This document shows positions 21,500 to 29,675 of a DNA stretch of 64,000 bases, piece after piece. The stretch comes from Ampullimonas aquatilis (lineage in GTDB: Bacteria > Pseudomonadota > Gammaproteobacteria > Burkholderiales > Burkholderiaceae_D). The stretch is taken from positions 1 to 64,000 of the forward strand of contig NZ_CP183834.1 of assembly GCF_049675895.1 (NCBI RefSeq). The letters run 5' to 3'. The notes beneath the pieces are model-generated. The model was not told where the DNA came from. It saw only the letters and a list, made by a program, of their open reading frames with translations, and ran no database searches. Numbering within the stretch: the stretch's first letter is position 1; each line of letters starts with the position of its first letter. The position numbers and the translations under genes were made by a program.

Positions 21500-22630
21500 T
21501 TAGCTGTTTAGCGATACTGGCAAACCATACACCTCACATAGCTCGCGATGGAGGCGATCACTGGTAAATTCATTCAAGAAATGTTCTCGGCCGGCATTAC
21601 CCATTTCGTGCAATTGCTCGCGTGTTACCGTGCGTAAAATGTTGACGATCTCTTCAGGCTTGTCTGGCTCAACCAGAAAACCTGTGACACCTTCTTCCAC
21701 GACTTCGGCCAAACCACCAACGCGTGAAGCAATCACTGCCAAACCGGCGCGCATGGCTTCAACGGCAATCAGGCCAAAACCTTCCCAGCGGGATGGAACG
21801 ACGATCACATCGGCCATTTCCAGATAAATCGGCATGTTTTCCAGTTTGACCCAGCCGGGGCAGGTGATATTGGGTGGGGTTGCCGGCAAGACAGTGCCAT
21901 CAATCACGGCGGCACCAATGGCAAAGGCAGTCACTTCATTTTGCATGGTACTCATCGCCGCAAAAAAAACATCAACACCTTTTTGGCGATCAAATCGTCC
22001 AATAAAAAGCACGCGCAATCCTGGGCTGTTCCATACTGGCTGAGGTGCGCTGCAGGCGGGCATTTCCCGGGCAATGCCGTTGCGCGCTACAACCAGCTTA
22101 TCTGTACGAATGCCGACTTCAATCGCGATTTTTTTATCATGATTGGAAATGCAGACAATCTTGTCGCACAGCATAGCCAAAGAACGTTCCACTGATATCA
22201 CAACCCAGCGTCCAAATGAGGACATCGCGCGATCAAATGCCCAGCCATGAGCACAGTAAATCACCTTTGGGCGATGGCTCGTGAGTGCGAGGAATGGCCT
22301 GACAGTTGCCCCGGCAAAGGTACTATGAATGTGCACAATCTGAGGCTTAAGTTCATTTACCAGTTGTTTGACAACCGCGGCCAGCTTAAACGCACGGATA
22401 GCCCGTTTGGGCGAGTCTTTGAAGATGGTGACACCAACGCCATCAGGCACAACCAGTTGATCTGCATGAGACTCTGGAACAATCACATGAATCCGGCCAG
22501 GCCCAAAAGCGGCGCGTTGCAAAGGCAACAGCTCACGCAAATAAGTGGCCGTCCCACCTTTGACCACTTCGGCGCAATGCAGAATCAGACAACCTTTGTC
22601 AGCGGTCACTTTATTTATTGCATCAGTCAT
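21500..22630 (-). CDS. Glycosyltransferase family 4
   Basis: About 376 residues of GT-B fold. The C-terminal donor site is clear: VLFIGRFDRQKGVDVFFAAM and VVPSRWEGFGLIAVEAMRAG with the EX7E element. The N-terminal HCAEVVKGGTATYLRELLPL starts the acceptor domain. I chose ATG 22630, which overlaps the upstream gene by eight bases; the frame opens 66 bases earlier inside that gene. Retaining transferase acting on the cytoplasmic face during polysaccharide assembly; the sugar cannot be told from sequence. Confidence 0.88.
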   Translation of the reverse strand: MTDAINKVTADKGCLILHCAEVVKGGTATYLRELLPLQRAAFGPGRIHVIVPESHADQLVVPDGVGVTIFKDSPKRAIRAFKLAAVVKQLVNELKPQIVHIHSTFAGATVRPFLALTSHRPKVIYCAHGWAFDRAMSSFGRWVVISVERSLAMLCDKIVCISNHDKKIAIEVGIRTDKLVVARNGIAREMPACSAPQPVWNSPGLRVLFIGRFDRQKGVDVFFAAMSTMQNEVTAFAIGAAVIDGTVLPATPPNITCPGWVKLENMPIYLEMADVIVVPSRWEGFGLIAVEAMRAGLAVIASRVGGLAEVVEEGVTGFLVEPDKPEEIVNILRTVTREQLHEMGNAGREHFLNEFTSDRLHRELCEVYGLPVSLNS

Positions 22631-23720
22631 CACTAGCCTTTCTGCATGTTGCCACGACTTTTCTAGCCGAGTCCAACCAGGTAAATTGTGCCGCACGCTG
22701 CAACCCTTTTTCTGACATGGTTTGCCGGAGCGCGCTATCTGTTGCCAGTCTGTTCAATTGTTCGGCCAGACCTTGTGCATCATGAGGATCAAAATAGCGT
22801 GCAGCATCACCGCATACCTCAGGAATGGAGGCAGCATTTGAAGCCAGTACGGGGCAGCCCAATGTCATGGCTTCCAGTGGCGGAATACCAAAGCCTTCAT
22901 AGAGGGATGGAAAAACAAAGCACATGGCTTTGCTGTACAGGGTTTTCAGTTCTTCATCACTCACATAGCCGAGCCAGTGAACCTGATTGTTATCAAGCTG
23001 CCCTGCCGACCCAAACACCTTGGCATTGGCACCGCCAGCAATGGCAACATCAAACTGCTTATTGGGTAACAACGCCAGTGCCTGTAAAACCAGCTTGAAG
23101 TTTTTATGCGCGGCCATACTGCTCACCGCCAGCACATAGGGCCGTTGCGACAAATTGCTGCGAGTCAAAATGTCCGGACTCTCTGCAACTCGCTGCACAT
23201 GCTCGCAACCATTGTGTGTCACGCTGATCTTGTTGATATCAATACCAAAACACCGCGCTATTTCTTGACGCGAAAACTCCGAGACAGTCATGATCTGACG
23301 CGCCATCTTGCCCAGGGCAGGCATCAAAAAGCGATACCAGGTTCGAAATGCCTTGCTGTATGAAATTGGAATGCGGACGGTTGTCGCATCGTGGATCACC
23401 ACCACCTGACGGCGCAGCATAAGGGGTGCGGTATTGCACAGGCTCAACAACAGCTGCCCTTGTTTGACTTGCCACGGTAAGACGGTCTGTTCCCAACGCT
23501 GACCACCGCATGAGCCCACAGAGCGAAAACTGATTTTGGCAAAAGTAATGGATGGTACAACACCTGGTGGCACCAGGATCTCAAAAGTCAAACCTTTGAC
23601 GCAATCGTCATTGTCAATCAGCAATTGGTCGATTGCTTTAAGAGTCTCTAATGCAAAGCGATCTACGCCAGTAGAGGCGCGACCAAAAAAACGACCATTG
23701 ACCAGTATGTTCACAAACAA
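22623..23720 (-). CDS. Glycosyltransferase family 4
   Basis: 365 residues, GT-B. The N-terminus has NGRFFGRASTGVDRFALETL, and the donor site is YVLAVSSMAAHKNFKLVLQA with CFVFPSLYEGFGIPPLEAMTLG. The family includes mannosyl- and rhamnosyltransferases of O-antigen and capsule clusters. It is the first gene of the leftward run into rfbA-rfbC-rfbD; upstream lies the accessory insertion region. Confidence 0.9.
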   Translation of the reverse strand: MFVNILVNGRFFGRASTGVDRFALETLKAIDQLLIDNDDCVKGLTFEILVPPGVVPSITFAKISFRSVGSCGGQRWEQTVLPWQVKQGQLLLSLCNTAPLMLRRQVVVIHDATTVRIPISYSKAFRTWYRFLMPALGKMARQIMTVSEFSRQEIARCFGIDINKISVTHNGCEHVQRVAESPDILTRSNLSQRPYVLAVSSMAAHKNFKLVLQALALLPNKQFDVAIAGGANAKVFGSAGQLDNNQVHWLGYVSDEELKTLYSKAMCFVFPSLYEGFGIPPLEAMTLGCPVLASNAASIPEVCGDAARYFDPHDAQGLAEQLNRLATDSALRQTMSEKGLQRAAQFTWLDSARKVVATCRKASDD

Positions 23721-23944
23721 GACTCATGCTTAAAACAGGAAAGCCACATTCTATCGATAAGACGAGGCATTACTGAAAACGTACTGGCCAGTAAATGAGG
23801 AAAATTCATACTTTTTGTGATATTGCGCGGATTTTGATGGGGAGTATGGTAACGCGGAGTAATTTATCCCACTTTGACAGCTCGTGATATTGAGAATTGC
23901 CTGACTTTCTAAGGGTGAGTGATTGACAATAGGGTGCTCTAATT
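23721..23944. other. Gene-free flank of the accessory insertion
   Basis: About 220 bases between the glycosyltransferase start and the first REP-like copy. No ORF or RNA is recognised; it should contain the promoter for the leftward glycosyltransferase-rfb genes. Together with the repeats up to 24056 and spacer to 24125, this is a 405-base stretch without a gene. Confidence 0.5.
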
Positions 23945-23965
23945 AATTTGACTCTGACCCTAATT
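23945..23965 (+). repeat. REP-like repeat, copy 3
   Basis: A 21-base exact match to the right arm of the palindrome at 18919-18939, in the same orientation. It immediately precedes repeat A, which flanks the RelE/NadS module. A degenerate version (AATTTGACCCAAGCCCTG) lies near 24092. Confidence 0.8.
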
Positions 23966-23983
23966 ATTGTTGTTTATTACAAC

Positions 23984-24056
23984 GGTTTGTTTGCCAATCC
24001 ACAAACAAAAGGGGGAAGCGTTATCGTTATCCCCTGATTATCATCGAGTAATGTTT
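23984..24056. repeat. Direct repeat A, left of the RelE/NadS module
   Basis: 73 bases repeated in the same orientation at 24848-24923 with scattered changes. Both copies contain the word ACAAACAAAAGGGGG and a terminator-like hairpin. In this copy the hairpin has a mismatch (AGCG facing CGTT). The two repeats bracket the TA operon exactly on both sides. Confidence 0.85.
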
Positions 24057-24125
24057 CACATCATGTTGGGTTGTTGGCATCAAGCTCTATATTAATTTGA
24101 CCCAAGCCCTGTTTATTCTGCCAGA

Positions 24126-24422
24126 TCAGGAGTGCAAGGTCTTTAGCGCAACATCAGGCGCTGTCAGTACAATCTTGAGCAACGCAGCTGCAGGACCCGT
24201 GGGGTTGCGCCGATGTTGCTCCCAGTTTTGTAGTGTCTTGATACTGACTCGCATCAAGCGGGCAAATTCGCTTTGCGACAGCCCGATTTGTTCTCGTACG
24301 GCCTTTACATCAGGTGGTGCTACCTTGATTCGGCGCGAGGCAGCGGCTTCTCCATGAGCAATTGCCTTGGCTTCTTTCAGGCTTTGTACTAGGTCATCGA
24401 ATAATGTCTGTTCCATCTTCAT
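24126..24422 (-). CDS. nadS: Antitoxin of a RelE/NadS-type TA module (XRE family)
   Basis: 98 residues. The C-terminal half is an XRE helix-turn-helix (KAVREQIGLSQSEFARLM, RVSIKTLQNWEQHRRNPTG), and the N-terminal helical part should wrap the toxin. Its start overlaps the stop of the toxin gene by four bases (ATGA), so the toxin is encoded first, as usual for HigB-HigA/NadS modules. It presumably represses the operon and neutralises the RelE-like protein. NadS is a family name; the symbol is tentative. Confidence 0.85.
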   Translation of the reverse strand: MKMEQTLFDDLVQSLKEAKAIAHGEAAASRRIKVAPPDVKAVREQIGLSQSEFARLMRVSIKTLQNWEQHRRNPTGPAAALLKIVLTAPDVALKTLHS

Positions 24423-24730
24423 AACTCCTTCACAAATTCACGTAGGAATGCGGTTTCCCGATCAGTTAGATTGTCTTTTTTTGACTTTGGATAAATTAGC
24501 AGCATGTAAATCTGATGATCGTCGCTGAGCCAGTAATAAATCACCCGAACCCCGCCGCTCTTGCCACGACCAGGCTGCGCATAACGTAATTTACGGATTC
24601 CCCCGCCACCCTTGATGATGTCACCTTGTTCCGGGTTTTCAACCAAAACATTTTGCAGACGAGCGTACTCGTCATCGGTAAGCAAATCGAGAAGCAGGCG
24701 AGTGAATGTCGGGGTTTCTATAAATTCCAT
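24419..24730 (-). CDS. RelE/HigB-type toxin
   Basis: 103 residues. RelE/ParE-fold markers are FTRLLLDLLTDDEYARLQ, GIRKLRYAQPGRGKSGGVRVIYYW, and LLIYPKSKKDNLTDRE. It is the family whose members cleave mRNA at the ribosome, and it pairs with NadS-like antitoxins. A promoter candidate lies just upstream in TTATACGCCATTGGCGTATGG (about 24738-24758), where TACGCCATTGGCGTA is a palindrome and a likely antitoxin operator. The module is intact and flanked by repeats A and B. Confidence 0.88.
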   Translation of the reverse strand: MEFIETPTFTRLLLDLLTDDEYARLQNVLVENPEQGDIIKGGGGIRKLRYAQPGRGKSGGVRVIYYWLSDDHQIYMLLIYPKSKKDNLTDRETAFLREFVKEL

Positions 24731-24847
24731 CTTCTCAATTATACGCCATTGGCGTATGGTCGCAATAACTAAAACAGACTATTGAAAGTTCTTTTGTTGA
24801 CGTTGCGTCATAAACTGCTTCTCGCTGAATTAAAAATCTGATCCGCC

Positions 24848-24923
24848 GGTTTGTTTGCTTACACCACAAACAAAAGGGGGGAAGCGTTATCGCTATCCCC
24901 CTGATTATTGTCGATTAATGTTT
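24848..24923 (-). terminator. Direct repeat B carrying an intrinsic terminator
   Basis: 76 bases, second copy of repeat A. On the minus strand it forms GGGGGA/TCCCCC plus AGCG/CGCT around an ATAA-type loop (24877-24901), followed by CTTTTG. It lies immediately beyond the rfbB 3' remnant at 24925-24975, so I read it as the original rfbB terminator. Now it sits 2.5 kb from the intact rfbB. Confidence 0.75.
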
Positions 24924-24924
24924 T

Positions 24925-24975
24925 TTACCGTGCCGCATAATTCGCATCAATCCGCTCGCGGTAAGCGCCGCTTTG
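24925..24975 (-). pseudogene. rfbB: Remnant of the rfbB 3' end
   Basis: About 50 bases matching the last codons and stop of the intact rfbB (27411-27461) with two differences. On the minus strand it encodes QSGAYRE(W/R)IDANYAAR followed by a stop; one change gives Trp to Arg, the other is silent. No more of rfbB is present. It marks the far edge of the accessory segment 24976-27410 as a duplication of the target gene end. Confidence 0.88.
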
Positions 24976-24980
24976 AATTA

Positions 24981-24996
24981 TTTGACTCTGACCCTA
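24981..24996 (+). repeat. REP-like repeat, copy 4
   Basis: TTTGACTCTGACCCTA, identical to the core of the other copies and in the same orientation. It is wedged between the rfbB remnant and the stop codon of the Gp49-type antitoxin (24998), exactly at an insertion boundary. Confidence 0.75.
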
Positions 24997-24997
24997 T

Positions 24998-25339
24998 TTA
25001 TTGATGTGAGTCAACCATCAAGCGAACTGGTTTGCCAACGCGGCTGAGCATTTCTACCAGTGTATCAATGGTGAACTTGGCAGTCTTTTTGTTTACTACG
25101 TCAGAAACTCGTGGACGTGAGACCATGAGTATTTCGGCGACATCGGCTTGTTTCAGGTGATGTTCCGAAATCCAGGTAGTGAGCTCTTCCATCAGTTGTT
25201 GTTTTAATAGCTGGGTGTCATTGATCTGTTTCCGAGATGTTGCTTGTAAAAGCTTGGCCTCGTCAGGTGTAAAGCCCAGTTTCAAGAACAGGTTTGCTCC
25301 AGGCTTTGTTACATGATGAATTTTGGTATCGATGGTCAT
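24998..25339 (-). CDS. higA: HigA-like antitoxin of a Gp49-type TA module
   Basis: 113 residues. The C-terminal two-thirds is a helix-turn-helix of the XRE-like HTH_37 type (LKQADVAEILMVSRPRVSDVV, FTIDTLVEMLSRVGKPVRL). Such antitoxins follow a DUF891/Gp49 toxin gene with an ATGA overlap. Here only a decayed tail of that toxin precedes it (25336-25400), while the toxin N-terminus lies 1.9 kb away at 27230-27382. The antitoxin is intact and may still regulate or neutralise a related toxin elsewhere. Confidence 0.82.
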   Translation of the reverse strand: MTIDTKIHHVTKPGANLFLKLGFTPDEAKLLQATSRKQINDTQLLKQQLMEELTTWISEHHLKQADVAEILMVSRPRVSDVVNKKTAKFTIDTLVEMLSRVGKPVRLMVDSHQ

Positions 25340-25400
25340 TTCTTGGCCTTTTTTGCATTAGCTACGGCACTCTAACGAGTTTCGGCAAAAATTTTGGTGT
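25336..25400 (-). pseudogene. Decayed 3' tail of a Gp49-type toxin gene
   Basis: On the minus strand, the frame ending in a TGA that overlaps the antitoxin ATG reads ...TKIFAETR-stop-SAVANAKKAKK. The lysine-rich AKKAKK tail and the overlap are what a Gp49/HigB toxin gene shows just before its antitoxin. The internal TAG and loss of upstream similarity mean it is dead. Identification rests on a short stretch and on position. Confidence 0.45.
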
Positions 25401-25625
25401 TCTCGGCAGAGACTCAGTGGTTCTTAACGACTGAAAAAGAGCCGACTTTTGTAGTGGATACCTTTTCAGAATCAAGGCGTCCACTTCATAAAGTTTTTCA
25501 CCCTTCTAGTTCACCGCAGTACAAACAAACTAACAAAGCTTGTCGACCCATAATCCATCTACTATAATCATTTTTATTAAAAATATTAAGTTTGTAACTG
25601 TTTTTATAGCGGAGTAATCGATTTT

Positions 25626-27152
25626 ATGGCTGAGATTGGGTATCAATGGCTATCAATCACCTACAATCTTCACACGGTACACCCGTTGGTCGTACAAAGT
25701 GAAATCGGGCGTAACCGCTCCACGTCGAGTGACGGTGATGTACGTTTTGAAGTTTACCCAGAATCGTACCGACCTCTTGACACTTTTTGTGAGCAACTGG
25801 CTTTTGCTTTCAAATATGAAGGCATCCATCTGGAATTTCTGGCTCGGCTCTTTTCCCAAGCTTCGGTAAAACAAGAGTTGGAACAATGGATTGCACGAGA
25901 ACCAACGGGAAGTTATGCTCGCCGTGCCTGCTTCCTATATGAATGGCTATTTGATGACACGCTGGATGCACCCAATCTGACGCGAGGTAACTACATTGAT
26001 GCACTCGATTCCGAACTGTATCTGGTCGGCAAACCGATCAATTGTCCGCGCTGGCGTGTTCGCGACAATCTGCCAGGCAATCGCGATTACTGTCCTATCG
26101 TTCGTCGAACTGCCGCCATTCAAGCGACTGAGACCTATAATTTGTCAGCCAAACTCGCTGAGCTGGAGGCGGATTTCGGCGTTGATCTGATTTTGCGCAG
26201 CACAGTCTGGTTAACCGTCAAAGAGAGCCGCGCCAGTTTTATGATTGAGCGCGAACAAGATAAAGAAGACCGTATTCGCCGCTTTGCCGCAGTCATGGAA
26301 AACGAGTGCGGGCGACACGACAACCCACTCACCCCTGAAACCTTGAGCTTACTGCAACGCGGTATTTTGGGCGATATGGCTCTGCGCTACGGATTGCGCC
26401 GCTCTCCTGTTTACGTTGGGCATTCAGCTCATTATCAAGCGGTTGTTGATTACATCGCGCCGCATTGGGAACAAACAAACTCCCTCCTCTCTGGGCTGGC
26501 GCATTTTCTGGAGCGCAGTCAAGGTAAATCATCAATCGTGCGTGCAGCAGTCGCTTCTTTCGGCTTTGTCTATATTCATCCGATGGCAGATGGCAATGGC
26601 CGAATTTCGCGCTTTTTAATCAATGACATTTTGCGACGCGATGGGCTGGTCCCCACGCCGATTATTCTGCCCGTATCGGCCACTATCGCGAACAGCACCC
26701 AGGCGCTAGCTGCCTACGACAAAGTCCTGGAGCGTTTTTCGCGCCCACTGATGCGCAAATATGCCGACCAATACCATTTTGGCGAACAGCTCATTGCTGA
26801 AGATGGCGTGGAATACAATCTTCATTTCAGGGCTTACGATGATGCACTTCCTGCATGGCGTTACCCAGACCTCACGGCGCACACCGAATACCTCGCCAAA
26901 ATCATCGACACCACGCTAACGCAAGAAATGCGCAAAGAAGCCCATTTCTTAAAAGCCAACGATCAAGCCCGTACCGGCATCAAGCAATTTCTGGAAGCGC
27001 CGGACAACGAACTCGACAGTATCATTCGCAGTATTCGACAGAATGGAAATGCACTGTCCAATCAGCTTTGCAAGCGCTATCCAATACTCAACGAAAAGCC
27101 AGCTATTAGGGAGCAACTTGTTGATGTCGTGCAACGGGCATTCGCCAATTAA
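25626..27152 (+). CDS. Fic domain protein (predicted AMP-transferase)
   Basis: 508 residues. The Fic core motif HPMADGNGRISR lies at about 317-328 and matches HxFxDGNGRxxR apart from Met for Phe. Upstream, near residue 205-212, SFMIER resembles the (S/T)xxxE inhibitory helix of self-restrained Fic proteins. The N-terminal 150 residues and C-terminal 130 are not recognised. Fic proteins transfer AMP from ATP to target hydroxyls. It is on the opposite strand to its neighbours and lies between the two remains of the Gp49 toxin gene, so it looks like an insertion. No separate antitoxin is next to it. Confidence 0.88.
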   Translation: MAEIGYQWLSITYNLHTVHPLVVQSEIGRNRSTSSDGDVRFEVYPESYRPLDTFCEQLAFAFKYEGIHLEFLARLFSQASVKQELEQWIAREPTGSYARRACFLYEWLFDDTLDAPNLTRGNYIDALDSELYLVGKPINCPRWRVRDNLPGNRDYCPIVRRTAAIQATETYNLSAKLAELEADFGVDLILRSTVWLTVKESRASFMIEREQDKEDRIRRFAAVMENECGRHDNPLTPETLSLLQRGILGDMALRYGLRRSPVYVGHSAHYQAVVDYIAPHWEQTNSLLSGLAHFLERSQGKSSIVRAAVASFGFVYIHPMADGNGRISRFLINDILRRDGLVPTPIILPVSATIANSTQALAAYDKVLERFSRPLMRKYADQYHFGEQLIAEDGVEYNLHFRAYDDALPAWRYPDLTAHTEYLAKIIDTTLTQEMRKEAHFLKANDQARTGIKQFLEAPDNELDSIIRSIRQNGNALSNQLCKRYPILNEKPAIREQLVDVVQRAFAN

Positions 27153-27187
27153 AAATCCCCTATAAGTCCTTGAACTTACAGGGGATT
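27149..27187 (-). terminator. Terminator between Fic gene and rfbB side
   Basis: A 14-bp stem with one mismatch (AATCCCCTATAAGT / ACTTACAGGGGATT, 27154-27187) and a 6-base loop. A T-run follows on the minus strand (GGGGATTTTTAATT), so it would stop leftward transcripts from rfbB and the toxin fragment. It may also slow rightward readthrough from the Fic gene. Confidence 0.75.
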
Positions 27188-27229
27188 GTGGAATAAAGCC
27201 ATGTAATTATCAATACGATAACTTAACGG

Positions 27230-27382
27230 CTAGATTCTTGTCCAGTCTGTTGCTTCCAGCCCGGCTTGAACCTTTCCCAACTGAAAACCGGCTTCCTTGC
27301 GAGGATCTTTCGGAAACGTCAATAGATCATCGTAAGCAGATCCTACCCAACGAATTTCTTTTTGATCGTTTAGCTCGTTCAT
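27230..27382 (-). pseudogene. Gp49-type (DUF891) toxin, N-terminal fragment
   Basis: A 50-codon frame from ATG 27382 to TAG 27230. It reads EIRWVGSAYDDLLTFP, RKEAGFQLGKVQAGLEATDW, the characteristic N-terminus of phage-derived Gp49/HigB-like toxins, which are normally about 105-120 residues. It ends six codons after the conserved Gly-Leu-Glu segment, so the catalytic C-terminal half is absent. It starts 28 bases after the rfbB stop in the same direction. The matching antitoxin is at 24998-25339; the Fic gene lies between. Confidence 0.8.
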
Positions 27383-27410
27383 TTCGGGCTTTTTCTTTCA
27401 ATGAATTGAT

Positions 27411-28469
27411 TTACCGTGCTGCATAATTCGCATCAATCCACTCGCGGTAAGCGCCGCTTTGTACGCGGGTTACCCAATCCTGATTGGCCAGGTACCAGGC
27501 GACGGTTTTGCGGATGCCGGTTTCAAAGGTTTCGGCGGGGCGCCAGCCGAGTTCTTTTTCGATCTTTTGGGCATCGATTGCATAGCGGCGGTCGTGGCCG
27601 GGGCGATCGGTGACGTAGGTTTTTAGGCGGGTGTAGCTGCCTTCGGCAGAGGGCTTGAGCTCGTCGAGCAAATCACAGATGATGCCGACGATTTCAATAT
27701 TGGGTTTTTCGTTCCAGCCGCCCACGTTATAGGTTTCGCCCAGGCGGCCCTTGGCCAGCACTTCACGGATGGCGGTGCAATGGTCGCCCACATAAAGCCA
27801 GTCGCGAATGTTCATGCCATCGCCATAAATGGGCAGGGGCTTGCCGGCCAGCGCATTGGCAATCATCAGCGGGATCAACTTTTCAGGAAACTGGTACGGG
27901 CCATAGTTGTTGGAGCAGTTGGTCGTCACCACCGGCAGGCCATACGTGTGATGCCAGGCACGCACCAAATGGTCAGAACAGGCCTTGGAAGCAGCATAAG
28001 GGCTGTTAGGCTGAAAAGGATTGTCTTCGGTAAACTGTGGGTCAGTCGGGCTGAGCGAGCCAAACACCTCGTCGGTACTCACATGCAAAAACCGAAATGC
28101 CGTTTTTTCTGCTTCCGGCAGGGCCGACCAATAAGCACGGGTTGACTCCAGCAGATTGAAGGTGCCTTCCACATTGGTTTTAATGAATGCGGCCGGGCCA
28201 TGAATGGAACGATCCACATGGCTTTCAGCCGCAAAGTTGATAATGGCGCGCGGCTTGTACTGTGCCAGCAAACCATCCACCAGAGCGCGATCACCAATAT
28301 CACCCTGTACAAACACATGGCGCGAATCGGCCTTGAGTGCGGCCAGGTTTTCAACATTACCCGCGTAGGTCAACACATCCAGATTGACAACAGGCTCACC
28401 CGTTGCAGCAACCCAGTCCAGAACAAAATTTGAGCCGATAAAGCCGGCACCACCAGTGACGAGGATCAT
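27411..28469 (-). CDS. rfbB: dTDP-glucose 4,6-dehydratase
   Basis: 352 residues, standard RmlB length. The NAD motif GGAGFIGSNFVLDWV, HVSTDEVFGS, the catalytic YAASKACSDHLVRAW and NNYGPYQFPEKLIPL are all present. It converts dTDP-glucose to the 4-keto-6-deoxy intermediate of dTDP-rhamnose synthesis. The gene is intact, yet a second copy of its last 50 bases lies at 24925-24975 and its terminator at 24848-24923, showing that accessory DNA entered at its stop codon. Confidence 0.96.
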   Translation of the reverse strand: MILVTGGAGFIGSNFVLDWVAATGEPVVNLDVLTYAGNVENLAALKADSRHVFVQGDIGDRALVDGLLAQYKPRAIINFAAESHVDRSIHGPAAFIKTNVEGTFNLLESTRAYWSALPEAEKTAFRFLHVSTDEVFGSLSPTDPQFTEDNPFQPNSPYAASKACSDHLVRAWHHTYGLPVVTTNCSNNYGPYQFPEKLIPLMIANALAGKPLPIYGDGMNIRDWLYVGDHCTAIREVLAKGRLGETYNVGGWNEKPNIEIVGIICDLLDELKPSAEGSYTRLKTYVTDRPGHDRRYAIDAQKIEKELGWRPAETFETGIRKTVAWYLANQDWVTRVQSGAYREWIDANYAAR

Positions 28470-28538
28470 AAAAGAGAAGGAGATGATTAAAAAATCTGGC
28501 GTAACTCAGCTAAACCCGCTGAATCACAAGGAATAGCG

Positions 28539-29669
28539 CTATTTTACCTGCTCTTGCCCAGGTAAAAAATGACAAAGTAGTTGTTCGTATTGTTCAAGAA
28601 TGTGCGTCCAGGTGAATTCTTCATCAAAACGCTGCTTTGATGCAGCAGACATTGCTTGCAGAGCCGCTGGTGAATCAAGCGTGGCATCAAGGCAATCTGA
28701 AAACTCTATCGCGTTGGAAAAATAGCGAGCACCTTCACCTGCTACCCAATGATTGAAACGATTGTCATGGGCAATGACGGGGTTGCCCGCACCAAGCGCC
28801 TCTACCAGTGAAGGGTTGGTTCCACCCACCTGATGGCCGTGTACATAGGCAAGGCTATGGTAACGGACTGCCTGGACAATCTCTTTATTGTAGATGGCAC
28901 CTAAAAAGCGGACTTCAGAACTGGCTGCAGCCAAGACGGCTTGATGATAAGGATTGTTATCAAAATCAAACCGGCCTAAAACAGCGAGCGTTTTGCCCCG
29001 TGGTTTTAAAGAAAAGCCTTCCACCACTTCCAGAATGGAATTTTCAGGTTCGGGGCGGGCAATCAGTGTTAAGTAATTACGGGCTTCTAATGCCAGCTCG
29101 GCTAATGGCTCTTTACTTGCATTGCTAACTGATTCGGCACCATAAGCAATGGTGGTAATTTTGTTGGCATTAACGCGGGTAGAAAGGTGGCGCTTGATTT
29201 CTGGGTTATCAGCAATCAAATGATTGCCTAACCAGCAGCCAGCCCATTCGTTAATATAAAACCAGATCTTGGCCCATGAATTCCATTTGGCTCTTGCCCA
29301 TTCAATCCCATCCATATTGATCAGATTGGGGATGCCTTTGATACGCAGCAAAAGATTAAACAAGGCCGTGTTATAGCCAAGCGTCAGACAAAGTTCTTTT
29401 GATTGGGTGGCATGTTTAATGGACAACCAGTCAAACAACATGGTGCCCTTAGCGCCTGAGATATTGACGGGAATATGAATCCGTTTGACACCCTCCCATT
29501 CGTCGGTATGAACTTCACCAACGCCATCTTCTTGGCAGTAGACAATGACTTCCCAGCCACGGGCTACTAAAAAGAGTGATAAGTACTCTGCAAAGGTTTC
29601 AAAGCCACCATGAGCGGCGGGGAGGCCGCGGATGCCAAGTATTCGAATAGACTTAATTTGTTTCATCAA
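28539..29669 (-). CDS. Glycosyltransferase with DUF1972 N-terminal domain
   Basis: 376 residues. The N-terminus RILGIRGLPAAHGGFETFAE is the hallmark of DUF1972 transferases, a group that includes rhamnosyltransferases (Cps2T, WsaF types); the GT-B donor domain has LAVLGRFDFDNNPYHQAVL and HQVGGTNPSLVEALGAGNPV. The link with dTDP-rhamnose synthesis next door fits a rhamnosyl transfer, but this is inference. A second Met follows the first. Confidence 0.88.
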   Translation of the reverse strand: MMKQIKSIRILGIRGLPAAHGGFETFAEYLSLFLVARGWEVIVYCQEDGVGEVHTDEWEGVKRIHIPVNISGAKGTMLFDWLSIKHATQSKELCLTLGYNTALFNLLLRIKGIPNLINMDGIEWARAKWNSWAKIWFYINEWAGCWLGNHLIADNPEIKRHLSTRVNANKITTIAYGAESVSNASKEPLAELALEARNYLTLIARPEPENSILEVVEGFSLKPRGKTLAVLGRFDFDNNPYHQAVLAAASSEVRFLGAIYNKEIVQAVRYHSLAYVHGHQVGGTNPSLVEALGAGNPVIAHDNRFNHWVAGEGARYFSNAIEFSDCLDATLDSPAALQAMSAASKQRFDEEFTWTHILEQYEQLLCHFLPGQEQVK

Positions 29670-29675
29670 TGTGTT

